Assembly (NCBI GenBank): GCA_034008185.1
Contig: CM067091.1
Location: forward strand, 6,551,799 to 6,615,798
DNA: 64,000 nucleotides
Direction of reading: 5' to 3'
DNA from: Gorsachius magnificus
Lineage: Eukaryota > Chordata > Aves > Pelecaniformes > Ardeidae
This document shows positions 49,907 through 60,826 of this stretch, piece after piece (position 1 is the first letter of the stretch; every line of letters starts with the position of its first letter). The translations under genes and the position numbers were made by a program. The notes beneath the pieces are model-generated. The model worked only from the letters and a program-made list of their open reading frames with translations. It made no database searches and was not told the origin of the DNA.

Positions 49907-51452
49907 GTACCACCATGATGGCTTTTCACACCCGGCATCCTCCTAATCCCAACTGTCCCTGCCATCTCACTGTCCCTCTGTACAACCTCCCTGGCGGCTG
50001 TCACTGCTTCCGTGGCATAAATAACACCTGGGCACAGCGCTGGTTGTCCTTCCAAAAGGATAACACAATGTCTGGCTCACAGAAATGAACTGCGGTGCCG
50101 ACGAGGGGGGAGATAATGGAGGTGGTGGTGGATGGGATCTTAGTGTGGATTTTCAGCAAGACACGTATCTAGGAGTTTGTTTCAGTCTCTGAAAAATCAG
50201 GGGTTTTTTGCCCCTCCACCTTATACGTTTTTGGCCACATGGATATTTCTGTGCATGTTTCATACGCACAGATGAGATGCAGTTATCTTTTCAGTGAAAC
50301 AGGAATTTTTACTAAGGAGTTAGTTAAAATTATGATTTCTTTTTTAATTCCAAATTTTCTGGTGTCTTTGACCTGCTGGATGGACACTAGTAACCTAGCG
50401 TGGGCTGGGGTAGGTTACACAGTGCATATCGCTTGCTGCATAAACTGTGACTTCAGTGATATGAGACCATGTCAAAGAAATTATTTCCGGTGACTAGGTA
50501 TATTTCTAGAGGAATGGCCATAAAAAACAACATCGGGAGAACTAAATAGCTCATTGTGTCTACAGGTATGCACAGTGAATTAATTTGGGCTTGCTTTGTC
50601 ACGCAGTATTGGCTTGAGTATTTTGGAGGTGTCAGGCTTTTCAGGGGTCAGGAACTGTCTGGGAAATCAGGAATTGAAGGAAAGAGGAGGGCAGTTGATT
50701 TTGTGTGTACCTAGTGCTTGTACTTAAGACTGTCATCGTTCTCTGGAAAGATGATTTTTGGCAGCATGCTATTCATTTCTGCACTGTCACAGGTTTGGAG
50801 GTGCTGGGTATCTTCTCGCAGCGGCGCCTTGGGCTGCAGCAGGAGATACCCACCTCGGACACGCAGCCTCAGCCTGCTTTGAAACCCACCTGGAAGTTGC
50901 TGTAAAGTTTTACAGAGCAATGCGTGTTGATTTTTTTTTTTTTTTTTTTTTTTTTGTCTGAATTGCTGAAAAGATTGGGGAGATGGGGAAAAGCCTGTGT
51001 TGCCCTTCCAGAAACCATCTGTTTCTGGTTGAGGAGATGCCAGCGAGTCAAGAGCTCACCACAGCTATAAGTGTTTCTATTTTAACGGTTGCATTGGGAT
51101 GGACTTCTGTGTCTGTTGTGTGTGAAGGACCCAGAAACTGATGGCACAGTGTCAAAAACAGATTCACCTTTCTGGTGTGGCTTCTCTGCAGAGTGCAAGC
51201 TTGCTTTTTGTAAACCATCTGTTGTGGGGTTTTATTTTATTTTATTTAAACCGTAAGGAAAATAATCACAACTTTCCCATACTAAATGCACAAGCTGCTT
51301 TGCTCAACATCTTTATTTCTTTTCCCTTTTTTCCCTCCCTCCTCCCTTTCTTTTTAAACAGCAGCACTGTAATTTGGAAAGGCTTTGCCTAGTGCATTAG
51401 AAACATTGCCCGCTCTGAACGTTGTCCCTGTCTGTCTCTCCCCCATCCTCAG
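49907..51452 (+). other. EPB41: EPB41 intron
   Basis: Non-coding, with a 25-base T run at 50931-50955 and no fourth cassette found. The acceptor CCCCCATCCTCAG precedes 51453. Confidence 0.75.
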
Positions 51453-51664
51453 CGGTGGCCGTGATAACCCCCGAGAGGAGTCCCCGTCCCACCTCTGCCC
51501 CGGCCATCGCTCAGAGCCATGCTGCAGAACCAGTCCCAGCTAAGCCCGACGTGAAGGATGTGGTCGCTACCTTTAAAGTAGAAAAGGAAGCAGCAAAATC
51601 TGATGTGAGGCGTGAAGAAATCCCACCAGAGAAAGCCAAGCCGGAGCCAGCCGATGCATCAAAG
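51453..51664 (+). CDS. EPB41: Protein 4.1R exon 13 (U2 linker)
   Basis: 212 nt, phase 1 in and 0 out (donor AAAG|GTATGT), 71 codons, residues 666-736 if all three cassettes are included. It starts AVAVITPERSPRPTSAPAI, matching the human block with ERSPRPTSAPAI conserved. It then becomes a variable Lys/Glu/Pro-rich linker with PPEKAKPEPADASK at its end. It joins the FERM-adjacent domain to the spectrin-actin-binding region. SPRPTS offers proline-directed phosphorylation sites. Confidence 0.94.
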
Positions 51665-53431
51665 GTATGTCAGGCCAGAGCCTCTTTGGAAGAGGCTGAA
51701 CTTGTGCTGGGCTGGAGCATCGGCTCTAGAAGCCACCCCAGAGCAGCAGCTCTGTGCACCTTCCCCTGCCAGGTGGCGAGGGATTTATTCCTCGCCCGGG
51801 CATCGGGTGGGAGTGAGGAACAGGGGTCTGGGTCCCAGGGAAATCCCAGCCCTGACCCTCCAGGTACAAGGAAGGATGAGGTCCAGGGCAGCTGGATTTT
51901 GGTGGTTGCAGTCAAACTGAATGCAACTTACTGATAAATGGTTAAAAAAGCTGGCAAGAATTGCACAGAAGTTCATGGTACTTGAATTTAGAGCTCACCT
52001 ATTGGTAAGCTGTCTCTTCTGATTCCTGGTACGACAGCTGGAGCAATTCCAGTGAAATCAGTGGTACGGATCTGGTCTGCAGCCCAGCATCTGCATGTAA
52101 ATGTTTTTTACATTGATAGCCTTTCTCTGGGAGAGCTATTAATATGTTTCTGCAAACTGGACTAAAACTTTAGTTGTGAGTGGCACTGTTGAGACCTTGG
52201 AGGGGGTTTATTGTTTAAATGAATTTTTTTTAAACATTATTTGAGCTTTTTATAAATGTCTGAGACCTGTGCTGATGTTGATCTGTGTGTATTGTTCACT
52301 TAAGTGAAAATAGTGTGGAAAATTATTGTTCATATTACAGTGCCCTTAATATTCTGCAAATCTGATTGAAACCTTCCAGTGTTGCAGCAGGATACAATTT
52401 TCCCATTACTCTGCATATTTAGCTGTTCTCAGCATTGCACATTTTTACTGTAACATATCACGCAGCGGGTCTTGTATGACATGCTCCAGGGGAGATCACT
52501 ATTAATTAAGGTTGGGAGGTGGAGGTGAAGAAAGGACAGTTGCTGTGTGACTTGTCATTTTTAAATGAAAACACTGAAGAGATCTTCAGGATCGCACTTT
52601 GGAGTGTGCATTGAGGCACAGAGTTCCTGCCATGCTGCTCCTGCACGGCTGCTCACCCTCCCTACCATTAAACTGAGAACAAGTAAATTTTATTCATCCC
52701 ATCTCACTTATTACAGGTTTTTCCCCTAAATGCTTAAACACTGGATTTTTTTTTTTCTTTAAATGTAGATGTGGGAGGAAATTGTGGATTTGAACATGCC
52801 AAATTTACCCTGTTTCTCAAATGTAGCTGTGTCACTTCTTTTAACACCCACCGATGCTTTTGCCTTTAGAGTATTTGGCAATCCAGTTTCCCTAAAATAC
52901 TTCCTTAAAGTGTTAAGACAATCTTGGCTCTCTGCTTATGGGCAGCAAGAACTTAATTTGTGATGTTCAGTTTGATTTTATAGATAGGCCTTGTCTCACT
53001 GACTCTGTGAACATAATACCTGTGCATAACAAATCATTTTCTGGTTTTGAGAAGGTCTGTGCTAATTTGAGCGCGTTGCTTTTGGTACGGATTTCACTGG
53101 GAGATCCAGCTGCAAACGAAATTTGAAAACATTGCCTGGCAAAGCTAATACAAGTGGGAAGCCCTTCTTCTTCAGAAGCACTAGAGAGCACTGGTTTCAA
53201 ATGCAAATAATTCTCAAGCTGAAGGATTTATTGTAAATGTGGTGTTAACTAACAGCCTGTTGGAGAGCTGCCGTGGTGTTAACTCTTTCCCAAGGACTGC
53301 ATGTTGATTTTTGCATGTTCACCCAGCATTTCAAAACCAACTTTCTGCAGCTGTGTTTTGAAACTAAATGGTCTCTTGAAACAAGTCTACTAACAAGAAA
53401 ATGTTTTTACCAATTTATTTCTTAAATGTAG
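51665..53431 (+). other. EPB41: EPB41 intron 13 with two TGCATG sites
   Basis: Non-coding. Its 3' end carries TGCATG at 53298 and 53312, about 115-134 nt upstream of exon 14. No transposon or RNA gene recognised. Confidence 0.75.
53298..53317 (+). promoter_or_regulatory. EPB41: Paired RBFOX motifs upstream of exon 14
   Basis: TGCATG at 53298-53303 and again at 53312-53317, on the transcribed sense. RBFOX proteins bind UGCAUG; copies upstream of a cassette exon usually promote skipping. Their effect on exon 14 is inferred. Confidence 0.6.
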
Positions 53432-53488
53432 GTGAGGAAAACGCACATTGAGGTCACAGTACCCACCACGAATGGTGACCAGCCCCAG
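53432..53488 (+). CDS. EPB41: Protein 4.1R alternative exon 14 (19 aa)
   Basis: Fifty-seven nt, phase 0/0, between AAATGTAG and CAG|GTTTGT. It encodes VRKTHIEVTVPTTNGDQPQ. The human equivalent is also 19 residues and differs at only a few positions. In mammals exon 14 is an optional cassette before the spectrin-actin-binding core. The donor has T at +3, a weak site in keeping with regulated use. Confidence 0.93.
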
Positions 53489-53610
53489 GTTTGTGCTAAT
53501 AATTCAGTTAGGTTGCTCACTTTTTTTTTTTTTAAGGATATACAGTGAGGTTCAACAGCGTTAAATGAACCAACAACTTTTTTTTTTTTTTTATCACTGC
53601 CCGCCAGCAG

Positions 53611-53652
53611 CAGCCTGCAGAAAAAGAGGAAGAACTGATAAGAATGAGGAAG
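53611..53652 (+). CDS. EPB41: Protein 4.1R alternative exon 15 (14 aa)
   Basis: Forty-two nt, phase 0/0, encoding QPAEKEEELIRMRK, the match of the 14-residue human exon 15 (same length, EK..E.LIRMRK conserved). The acceptor is a repeated CAG: sites before 53608 and 53611 are both usable in frame, the first adding one Gln. I chose 53611 because it gives the human length. The donor AAG|GTTAGC is weak. Confidence 0.9.
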
Positions 53653-54447
53653 GTTAGCCATTTTATACTCTCGCCAAATTTACCATATCATTCATGCATC
53701 TGTAACCTGTTTAAAAAGACAGTGCTCCAATTTCTTCTTGTGCTTTGGGTTGGGTTTTTGTTGTTTTTTTTAAACCGCAAGATTTTAAAATCAGTAGCTT
53801 TTTGTCCCATAGACAGCCTGATTGCTAAAATTATGCATGTTGAATATTTGAGAGAAACACTCTTGGTTTGATTTATAACATTTATCTTCTCTGTAACAAA
53901 TTTAGTTAGAAACCAAAGAAAACTGTATAGTGTGCATTCCAGGAAATGCAAAACCAAAAAGTAAAAAGCTTTTTTTGTACTGATTAAGTAATAGCAGATG
54001 TATCCAAGGTGGGAAAGGTGGTTAAGACATAGTTACTGTGCACGTTCAGACCTTGTAAAAGTTATCCCAGGCACTGCAGCTTCGGGCGTGCATCACTGTC
54101 AGGAGTATGAACTTCGTGCAAAGCTTCCACAGAAAATGGGTAAACTGGCTCCTTGTGGCGAGCGATACGGATCAAGGCAAAAGCCGATGAGCCCCTGGGA
54201 GCTGTCTCTTTAAAGGACTCATTGCATTTCCCCATTCTCCATGAGCAAGAACCCCCATTCCCTGGTGGTGGCCCCACGCCAGCGTCCCTGCGGCTGGGTC
54301 CCCACCCCACACTGGCACAGCGCTGCGCTCCCAACGTTAACTTTTTTAATTTGCCAATTTGTCAATCCCGCAAGAACAACATTTTAATTTTTTGTGCTTT
54401 TCTTTTTTTTTTTTTTTTTGTTTCCCCCTTTTCTTTCATTTTCACAG
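53653..54447 (+). other. EPB41: EPB41 intron 15 (795 bp)
   Basis: Non-coding. One TGCATG at 53834. A long T tract just before exon 16 (54403-54419) forms its pyrimidine tract with TTTCACAG. Confidence 0.8.
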
Positions 54448-54510
54448 AAAAGATCAAAGAGACTAGATGGTGAAAACATTTATATCAGGCATAGCAATTT
54501 AATGTTGGAG
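54448..54510 (+). CDS. EPB41: Protein 4.1R exon 16 (21 aa, spectrin-actin binding)
   Basis: Sixty-three nt, phase 0/0, between TTCACAG and GAG|GTTTGT. It encodes KRSKRLDGENIYIRHSNLML then E. In mammals this 21-residue cassette is essential for high-affinity spectrin-actin binding and is switched on late in red-cell differentiation. The bird copy keeps LDGENIYIRHSNLMLE exactly; only the basic start differs. The weak donor plus three downstream TGCATG motifs reproduce the mammalian regulatory layout. Confidence 0.96.
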
Positions 54511-57436
54511 GTTTGTATGAACTTGAAGCTTTTTTCAGTTGCGTTTGCCTAGACCTTCTGCATCTGCGCTGAACTTTTTTCTTCCTCTTCTGCCGCTGCC
54601 TTTGTTTTTGCATGCTGTTGCATGAAAGACCTTTTTTTTATTATTATTATTTTAGATGCGCTTTTGCATGGTGACAGTAAACATGATGATGTGCAGGCAT
54701 TCTTCCTTCTACCTCTTCTGACTTTCATTCTCTCATACTTACCCAAAATATATGATTGGCAGAGCTCAGGTCTGTTCTTGGACCCGCTGGGTGCTCACAG
54801 CAACATGAATTGGGGTGTGTGTGTGTGTGTGCTCATTTGCAAGTTTTTCCTTGCTTGAAATAAATTTTTTTCCTGGAGGAAAAGACAGTCTATGGAAATG
54901 CAAAAAACAGGATAAGATGCAGGTGAAGTTGTCCCCTCTGCGGCATTCAGGCCACCGTGACATCCACATTGCTTCAGACAGGAGCGAGTCCTCCTTTCGG
55001 ACATTGCTGCTGGCATTGCAGTGATGCTTGCAACATTGCAATCCTCCTCCCACCGCTCACTTGCCTTGCAGCAGCTTTAACACTCCCCTGGGCTCCATCC
55101 TGCATTGGCACCAGGTCCCCTTGGCACCAATGCAGGGGCTTGATGGCCACGGGTGGCTTGCGAGCGGGCGAGAAGCTGTTTCATCCCTCCCTGTACAGCT
55201 ATTCCCTTCGGCTTTGGGAGCCCTTTACACTTGGTTTCACCCAAGCACAGTCTCAGAACAGAACATGCCAATCATATATATATATATATATTTTTATTTT
55301 ATTTTATTTTAATACACTGCATTACAGAAGACATTTTGTGGCTTCTGATACTCTGTGTTATGTGTTTCTACTCAAAACTGCAGCACTAGCAGCTGGTAGG
55401 GTTTCCCTGTTGGTATCTCTTGCAAGTGAAGTGTACTGACTGCCTTCTCCTAACCTCAGTTTTAAAAGTTTTGCAGCTTTTGGGTGTGTGTTTGGGGTTT
55501 TTTTGGGTTGGTTTTTTTTTGGTTTTTGTTGGGTTTTTTTTTGAGTGCTACAACTTAAGCTTTTGGCCACGAGTGAAGGGTCTGCAGCACGACAGGCAGG
55601 GTTCAGCCGCCACTGGAGCCCTGCGAAGACTGTGCCTGTCTCTTCTTTTGCCGAACTCAAGCATCTCCATCTCCCCAATCCCAAACAGAGCTTTTTCATT
55701 GCTTCTGATCCCCTTTTTCCTGGTAGTGCAATGCTCTCGCACCCAGCCCCTTCTCCAGCTCGTTCCCTCTCCACTGCCCTCCCCGCCAGTTCTGTTGCAG
55801 GTGCTCCAGCCCTCCCCTAGAAAAGGGCTGACCCCAGAGCTCATCCCCTTTATTGCATTTTTTTTCAATCCATGCATTTGGCAGATCAGATGTTTTTCCA
55901 GCAGACCTCATACTCCTGAAGCTGCTGCTTGATTTTATTGAAAGCCTTTTACCGCTCCATGCTCGATAACCCGCACTCCGTGTTCTTACAAAAAGGGCAA
56001 AACAGGAGGAAAAGCATTAATGCTTAGCAAGCTTTTTCCTCCAGATGCTTTCAAGACCCGTTGTGGCTCCACATAGCTCCTCGTGGCTTTAGCTTCTCTG
56101 CAGACCCTCCCAGGACCAGCTCTTGTGCAGTGGTGGATAGCCAAGGTGGCCTTTCTCTCTTCTCTAAACCAGGAGCAGCTGTAAGGCTCCTGGGCCCTGG
56201 AGTCCTCAGCAGACTTATTTGTGCTTTTTTTTGTTGTTTTTTTTTTCTAACTAGCAGGCACTTGCCTTGTGCTTTCATCCAGGACAGATGCCAAAAACTG
56301 CTTTTTCCCCCCAGAACTGTGCCAAAAAGAGCAAATGTTGTTAATATGGCATTTGGGGCTACAGCCCTGTGGAGGGAGGGCGGTGTGTCCTGGGTGAGCT
56401 GCAGGGACGCAGATATTTGGGGGGGGGGTCCCTCCTTTAGGGATGCATTTGCTCTCCCACCTTCTAAAATCCATGGTACCAACTGAAAGCACAAAAATGG
56501 TGACATTGCCCAGTCAATGCTTTTACTGACCTTAATTTCCCCCTTTCTAACGGGTGAGGCTTGCTGCTTTTTGGCACTGTCCAGAGAAGTTGGTGTTTGG
56601 CTTATGCCTATTTTATGCAAAAGCTTTGTTTTCAACAAACTCTGGTTTGCTTGCAAGTAAAAAGCTATTTTAAACAAGTTGGAGGGCTGACTTGCCTTAA
56701 AGTCTGCACATTTATGCTGTAAACCAGCATCACAGAGTAGAAATCTGGCTTTTTCCAGACGAAGTATTTTAGCAGGAGTTTCTTGATTGATCAGGCATAA
56801 AGTAAATTCTCAGTTTGATTTTTTTAAAGGGCTGTCATCTCATCTGCATTTCAGAAATCTGAAGCCTCCTGTAGTAGCTCCTGGAGGGATGAGATGAGAG
56901 TGGGGGGGGAAAAGTAGTGGGGGTATTCTGGGACCAAAGATAATTCCTGGTAGGATGAAAGAGAAATAGGTATGAAGAGAATAAATAAAATTGGGAAATA
57001 TTTTCTTTAAATATTAACTGCATTTATACCCACAAATAGTCAGGCTAGCAGAGGGGGGGGAAAAAAAAAGCAAACCCACCCAATTTAAAGGCATTAAATT
57101 AAATAAACAAATGTATTACTGCAATTTAACAAAATCCCCCATGGGGAAAGCCCGTGAGATCACACCTCAGCTGTCATCTCTTTTGGTGTAGCTTGAGATG
57201 AACTGATGGCACGTCTTGCTCCTGGAGGAGACCCCACTCCGTGCCGGTTGCAGTTTATCCCAATTAATAGAAGAGGAAAGAGGAGAGAGGACCTTCCCTT
57301 TGAGTGTTTGCAGTGTGAGCGCAATTGATGGAAGTCGGCAACAACTCTGCTGAGCGCAGCTTTGCTATGCGGCAGCCTAGGCAATTGCAGGTGTCCTCTC
57401 CGTGTCTCTCCATTTATCCTGTCCTTTCACTAATAG
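54511..57436 (+). other. EPB41: EPB41 intron 16
   Basis: Non-coding apart from the RBFOX enhancer. Holds a GT tract at about 54813-54829, an AT tract at 55273-55290 running into TTTTA repeats, and a G/T-rich stretch at about 55483-55542. No transposon recognised. Confidence 0.75.
54609..54670 (+). promoter_or_regulatory. EPB41: RBFOX splicing enhancer downstream of exon 16
   Basis: Three TGCATG copies at 54609-54614, 54619-54624 and 54665-54670, that is 99 to 160 nt past the exon 16 donor. Mammalian EPB41 intron 16 is known for UGCAUG elements bound by RBFOX2 that activate exon 16. The number and position here make a conserved enhancer very likely. Confidence 0.85.
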
Positions 57437-57616
57437 GATCTAGATAAGACCCAAGAAGAAATAAAGAAGCATCACGCCAACATCAGTGAGTTGAAGAAGA
57501 ACTTTATGGAGTCCGTTCCGGAGCCTCGGCCGAGTGAATGGGACAAACGCTTGTCCACTCACTCCCCTTTCCGAACCCTCAACGTCAACGGGCAGATTCC
57601 CACGGGAGTGGATGGA
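57437..57616 (+). CDS. EPB41: Protein 4.1R exon 17 (spectrin-actin binding to linker)
   Basis: 180 nt, phase 0/0, residues 791-850 with every cassette. The acceptor is CACTAATAG. It encodes DLDKTQEEIKKHHANISELK then KNFMESVPEPRPSEWDKRLS and THSPFRTLNVNGQIPTG. The first ~46 residues complete the spectrin-actin-binding domain with exon 16 and include a heptad-like helix. Two in-frame donors 9 nt apart follow IPTG: GGA|GTGGAT at 57607 and the stronger GGA|GTGAGT at 57616, the latter adding Val-Asp-Gly. Human 4.1R continues from IPTG into the C-terminal part. Confidence 0.94.
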
Positions 57617-60600
57617 GTGAGTACCTCAGCGGCGTGTGGGTGTTAGTGCACTGCACAGTAGGGTGCAACTTCCAAGGGACAGCTTTGCAACCTAGGAGTG
57701 AGCCTCAGGTCATCTCAGGTTTTGGTTATATTGAATTTTAATAGTAAATATTGACTCTTAACATGTATAATGGTCGCTGAGAGAATTGATGCTTTAGTCG
57801 TAGTATCATAAAAATGTGATTTTTAAGTTTAAAAATTTTTTTTGATAGAAAAGAATGCAGCAATTCTTCACCTGGTTTTGATGCTGCTTTTCCTAGCGTT
57901 GCTGTCATCCATGATGCTAGGGTATACTTCGCATGGCTGTTTTGGGGACTGGTTTATTCCTGATGCCAGGGAATGCATCTCCTCAAAATGTGGAAAAAAA
58001 AAAACCCCAAACCCAAACACCTAAATTAAAGGGAATTACTACTTCAAAGATAATATTGCAGATAACCCGGTGGAGAAGCACTAGGATGGTACCCATTTTC
58101 AAAAGCCACTTTATTCTCCAGTTAATCCAGTATGTCATTGGGTTTAGTCTTGCATAAGGATCTGCAGGTGCTGATCTGGTGTGGAGACTTCAGGAAGACT
58201 CCGCAGGTGGCTACAGCAGGGCTGTTCATGCATGATGGAAACCTTTCTCCTTACAGGAACAGTGTCTGTGTGTTAGTAGCCATACACATTCACAGTCTCC
58301 CTGCTAATGTCCTTAAAAAGGTAATTTTTCAAAGAAACGGAGTTGGAGCAGCAGAATTCTGTCTGCCAACTAGTTTATTCCTGGATAACAGACAGCCTCT
58401 CTGTTTAATATTGGTGTTACCTAGCTCAGATTTGAAGCTTGTGAGTAAAACTGCAGCTAGAGCCTGTGGTAATAAGTCTCCTTAATAAATGCGATTTTTC
58501 ATTACAACTGAAAAATTGCATCCTGGCTGCAGTGGCGGCAGTCGTAGTCTCTCCTGGTTTAAGCCTAGCTTCTCCCCTTCCTGCCCACAGTGCTGCGGAT
58601 ATGCTTGCATTTCGTCTTCAAACCATTGCAAGGTAGATACTTTTTAAAAAGAAATAATCTTGCAGCGGAGGGAGAGTTATCAGCACAGGTACAAGGGGTT
58701 TTAGCAGCCAGGTTTACTACAGCTGCCTCAAAGCATGGAGAAAAGCCATGACAATTATAGGGCCTTTTTTCCCTGCTAGAAAAACAAAACTCCCCAAATC
58801 AACTAATTGGGGTTAACCGTTATCCTTGCAATTACCCTGTTTAACATGTGGATGGACTTTCCTCTTTGGTTGCTGAGTCTCAGTGTAAATTCTGCAGGAA
58901 TTTGGGCAGCAGAGCAATGCAGAGCTCTGCCTACGGTGCCATGTGGTTTACGGATGTGCTGGTGGGATAGAGCAGGGGCTCTCAAGCTCCACAACTACAG
59001 TTCAAGAATGATATTCTTGGTTATTACAAAGAATTTCTTGCATGGTGACTGCATGGGAGGTCTTGGGGGGCTGCTGTTCATGGTAACTGGATGGTGTGGG
59101 CTTTACCCACCTAAGGCTGCAGTGGTCCACAGCGATGCCAGGAATGGTGTCAGCCCTGGATTTGCATTTCTGGAAATTCCCACTTAATCTGATCCTCTCT
59201 GAGGTGGACACGTTCTGCTGTGAACTTCCAGAAATGCATCTTCACCAGGCACCTACCAGGGAGGGTGTTTTCCTTCACCTGTGCATGTTTAAGGACGGTA
59301 AACCACGATGCAGAGCAATCCTATTTCTCCTGTTCATAGCGGTATCTTCACCTGGCTGTAGTGGCCAAAGGGTATTCTGCCAGGGGCTGCTTTTCTGCTG
59401 TTCCTATATGTTTTATTGCAAGACAACTGAACCTTAACACGCTTTGTGTGTCCAGGTCAAGAAAGTCACTGTCCTATCTTCTGAGAGACAGGTTGGTGGG
59501 CTTGAGGTAAAGCTGCTGTTCTGATATGTGCTGCTGAACCAGACTTTTGCTGTTGCAATGGCACCAAGCAAAAACGCAGCAGCAGCTGCTGGATAACATT
59601 TTTTCTTTTGGCTACACATGAATTAGTTTCATAACTCACACCGAGAGGACTTTTGCACTGCTGCAGCTTTTGCAGCTTTCGATTTTGCTTATTTTGGTGC
59701 ATGGCTGGTTCGAAAAAGCTGCATGAAAGATATAACCGTGTATTCGGAGAGAAAAGCAATGATGAAAGTTTAACTGTACCCTGTTCTTTTTATGTTGTCT
59801 TTCTTTCCGTTTTTTTTTTGTTTTAATGATCATGTTACTCTTGCATTTTATATTTTCTTTTGCTGCCCAGTCTCCCAGCTACTTTCTCCCCAGTACTCAT
59901 CACTTAGGGGTGTGCAAAGAACCAGTCCCAAAATACCGCACTGATCAAAGGAGGCTAGCTCAACTGAGAGAGCTGAGAGCCAAGTTTTTCCTCTCCTAGG
60001 TGTTCCTCTCCTAGGGTTTGACCAGGTCTGGCAAACTAAAGGAATGGAGAGTTACTGAACAGCAACATTTACCCCATCTTTTCTTTCTTCAATGAAAGCA
60101 CTAGAGCCCTTGCATGGTCCTACGTGATGATTTGCTCGTTCTGGTTTTTTACATTCTTTAGACTCCAGAAGCAAAAGTGCTAAAATGCGGAGCAAAATTT
60201 GAGGAGTTCGCAACACTCCTACTGCCATCCTGGCTGTTCCACACTCGGGATTTCTAAGATGTAACAATTTTTCACTTGTTCCAGTAGAATTTTAAAAAAA
60301 CACAATTGAAATTTTGATACTGTCGTGAGAACTTTGAAAAAGCATTTTGTATCTACACTGCAGTTGGATGTTCAACAATATTTAACAAACACTATTTTTT
60401 AAGGGTGCTGTAAAATAGGAAGCTGTCAGAGATCACATTTTGTACTACACCATTTCTATTTCTAATGCCTCCAGCTTTTTTTTTCTCAACCATTCCGATT
60501 CCAAAACACTTAAGTAGGCTTTGAGCATACGCTTTTCTGGGAGGGCAGGCGCAAAACACATGTGGTCATGATCCAGAAGTTTGTGACAAAACATGTGTGA

Positions 60601-60826
60601 TCCTGACCCAGATGTTCATGATCTCTACAGAGAGGACTCGATTTCGTAGCTCTGAGGCTGGTGCGACCCAAGGCACCAGTGGCTCTGCTCTCTGGGGCAG
60701 TTTATTTTTACGTTGAGAGGAAGGCTATCCTAACGCTTTGCACACCTCCAAGTATCGTTTTGGGCACTTTCCATCTGTCATTTTTGTTCATCTCTCTCTG
60801 TCTTTCTTGATCTCCTACCACGAAAG
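57617..60826 (+). other. EPB41: EPB41 intron 17, upstream part
   Basis: Mostly non-coding. Includes the weak exon candidate at 59871, a 15-base direct repeat (59986-60014) and an imperfect tandem duplication of about 36 bp at 60553-60624. No transposon recognised. Confidence 0.65.
59871..59999 (+). other. Weak candidate for an additional EPB41 exon
   Basis: A strong acceptor (TATTTTCTTTTGCTGCCCAG, ending 59870) opens a frame that is phase-compatible with exon 17 and runs 42 codons to TAG at 59997. It contains a basic helical-looking stretch, VPKYRTDQRRLAQLRELRAK. There is no good donor inside it, so it would be a terminal exon or a chance frame. No match to any part of 4.1R known to me. Confidence 0.25.
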
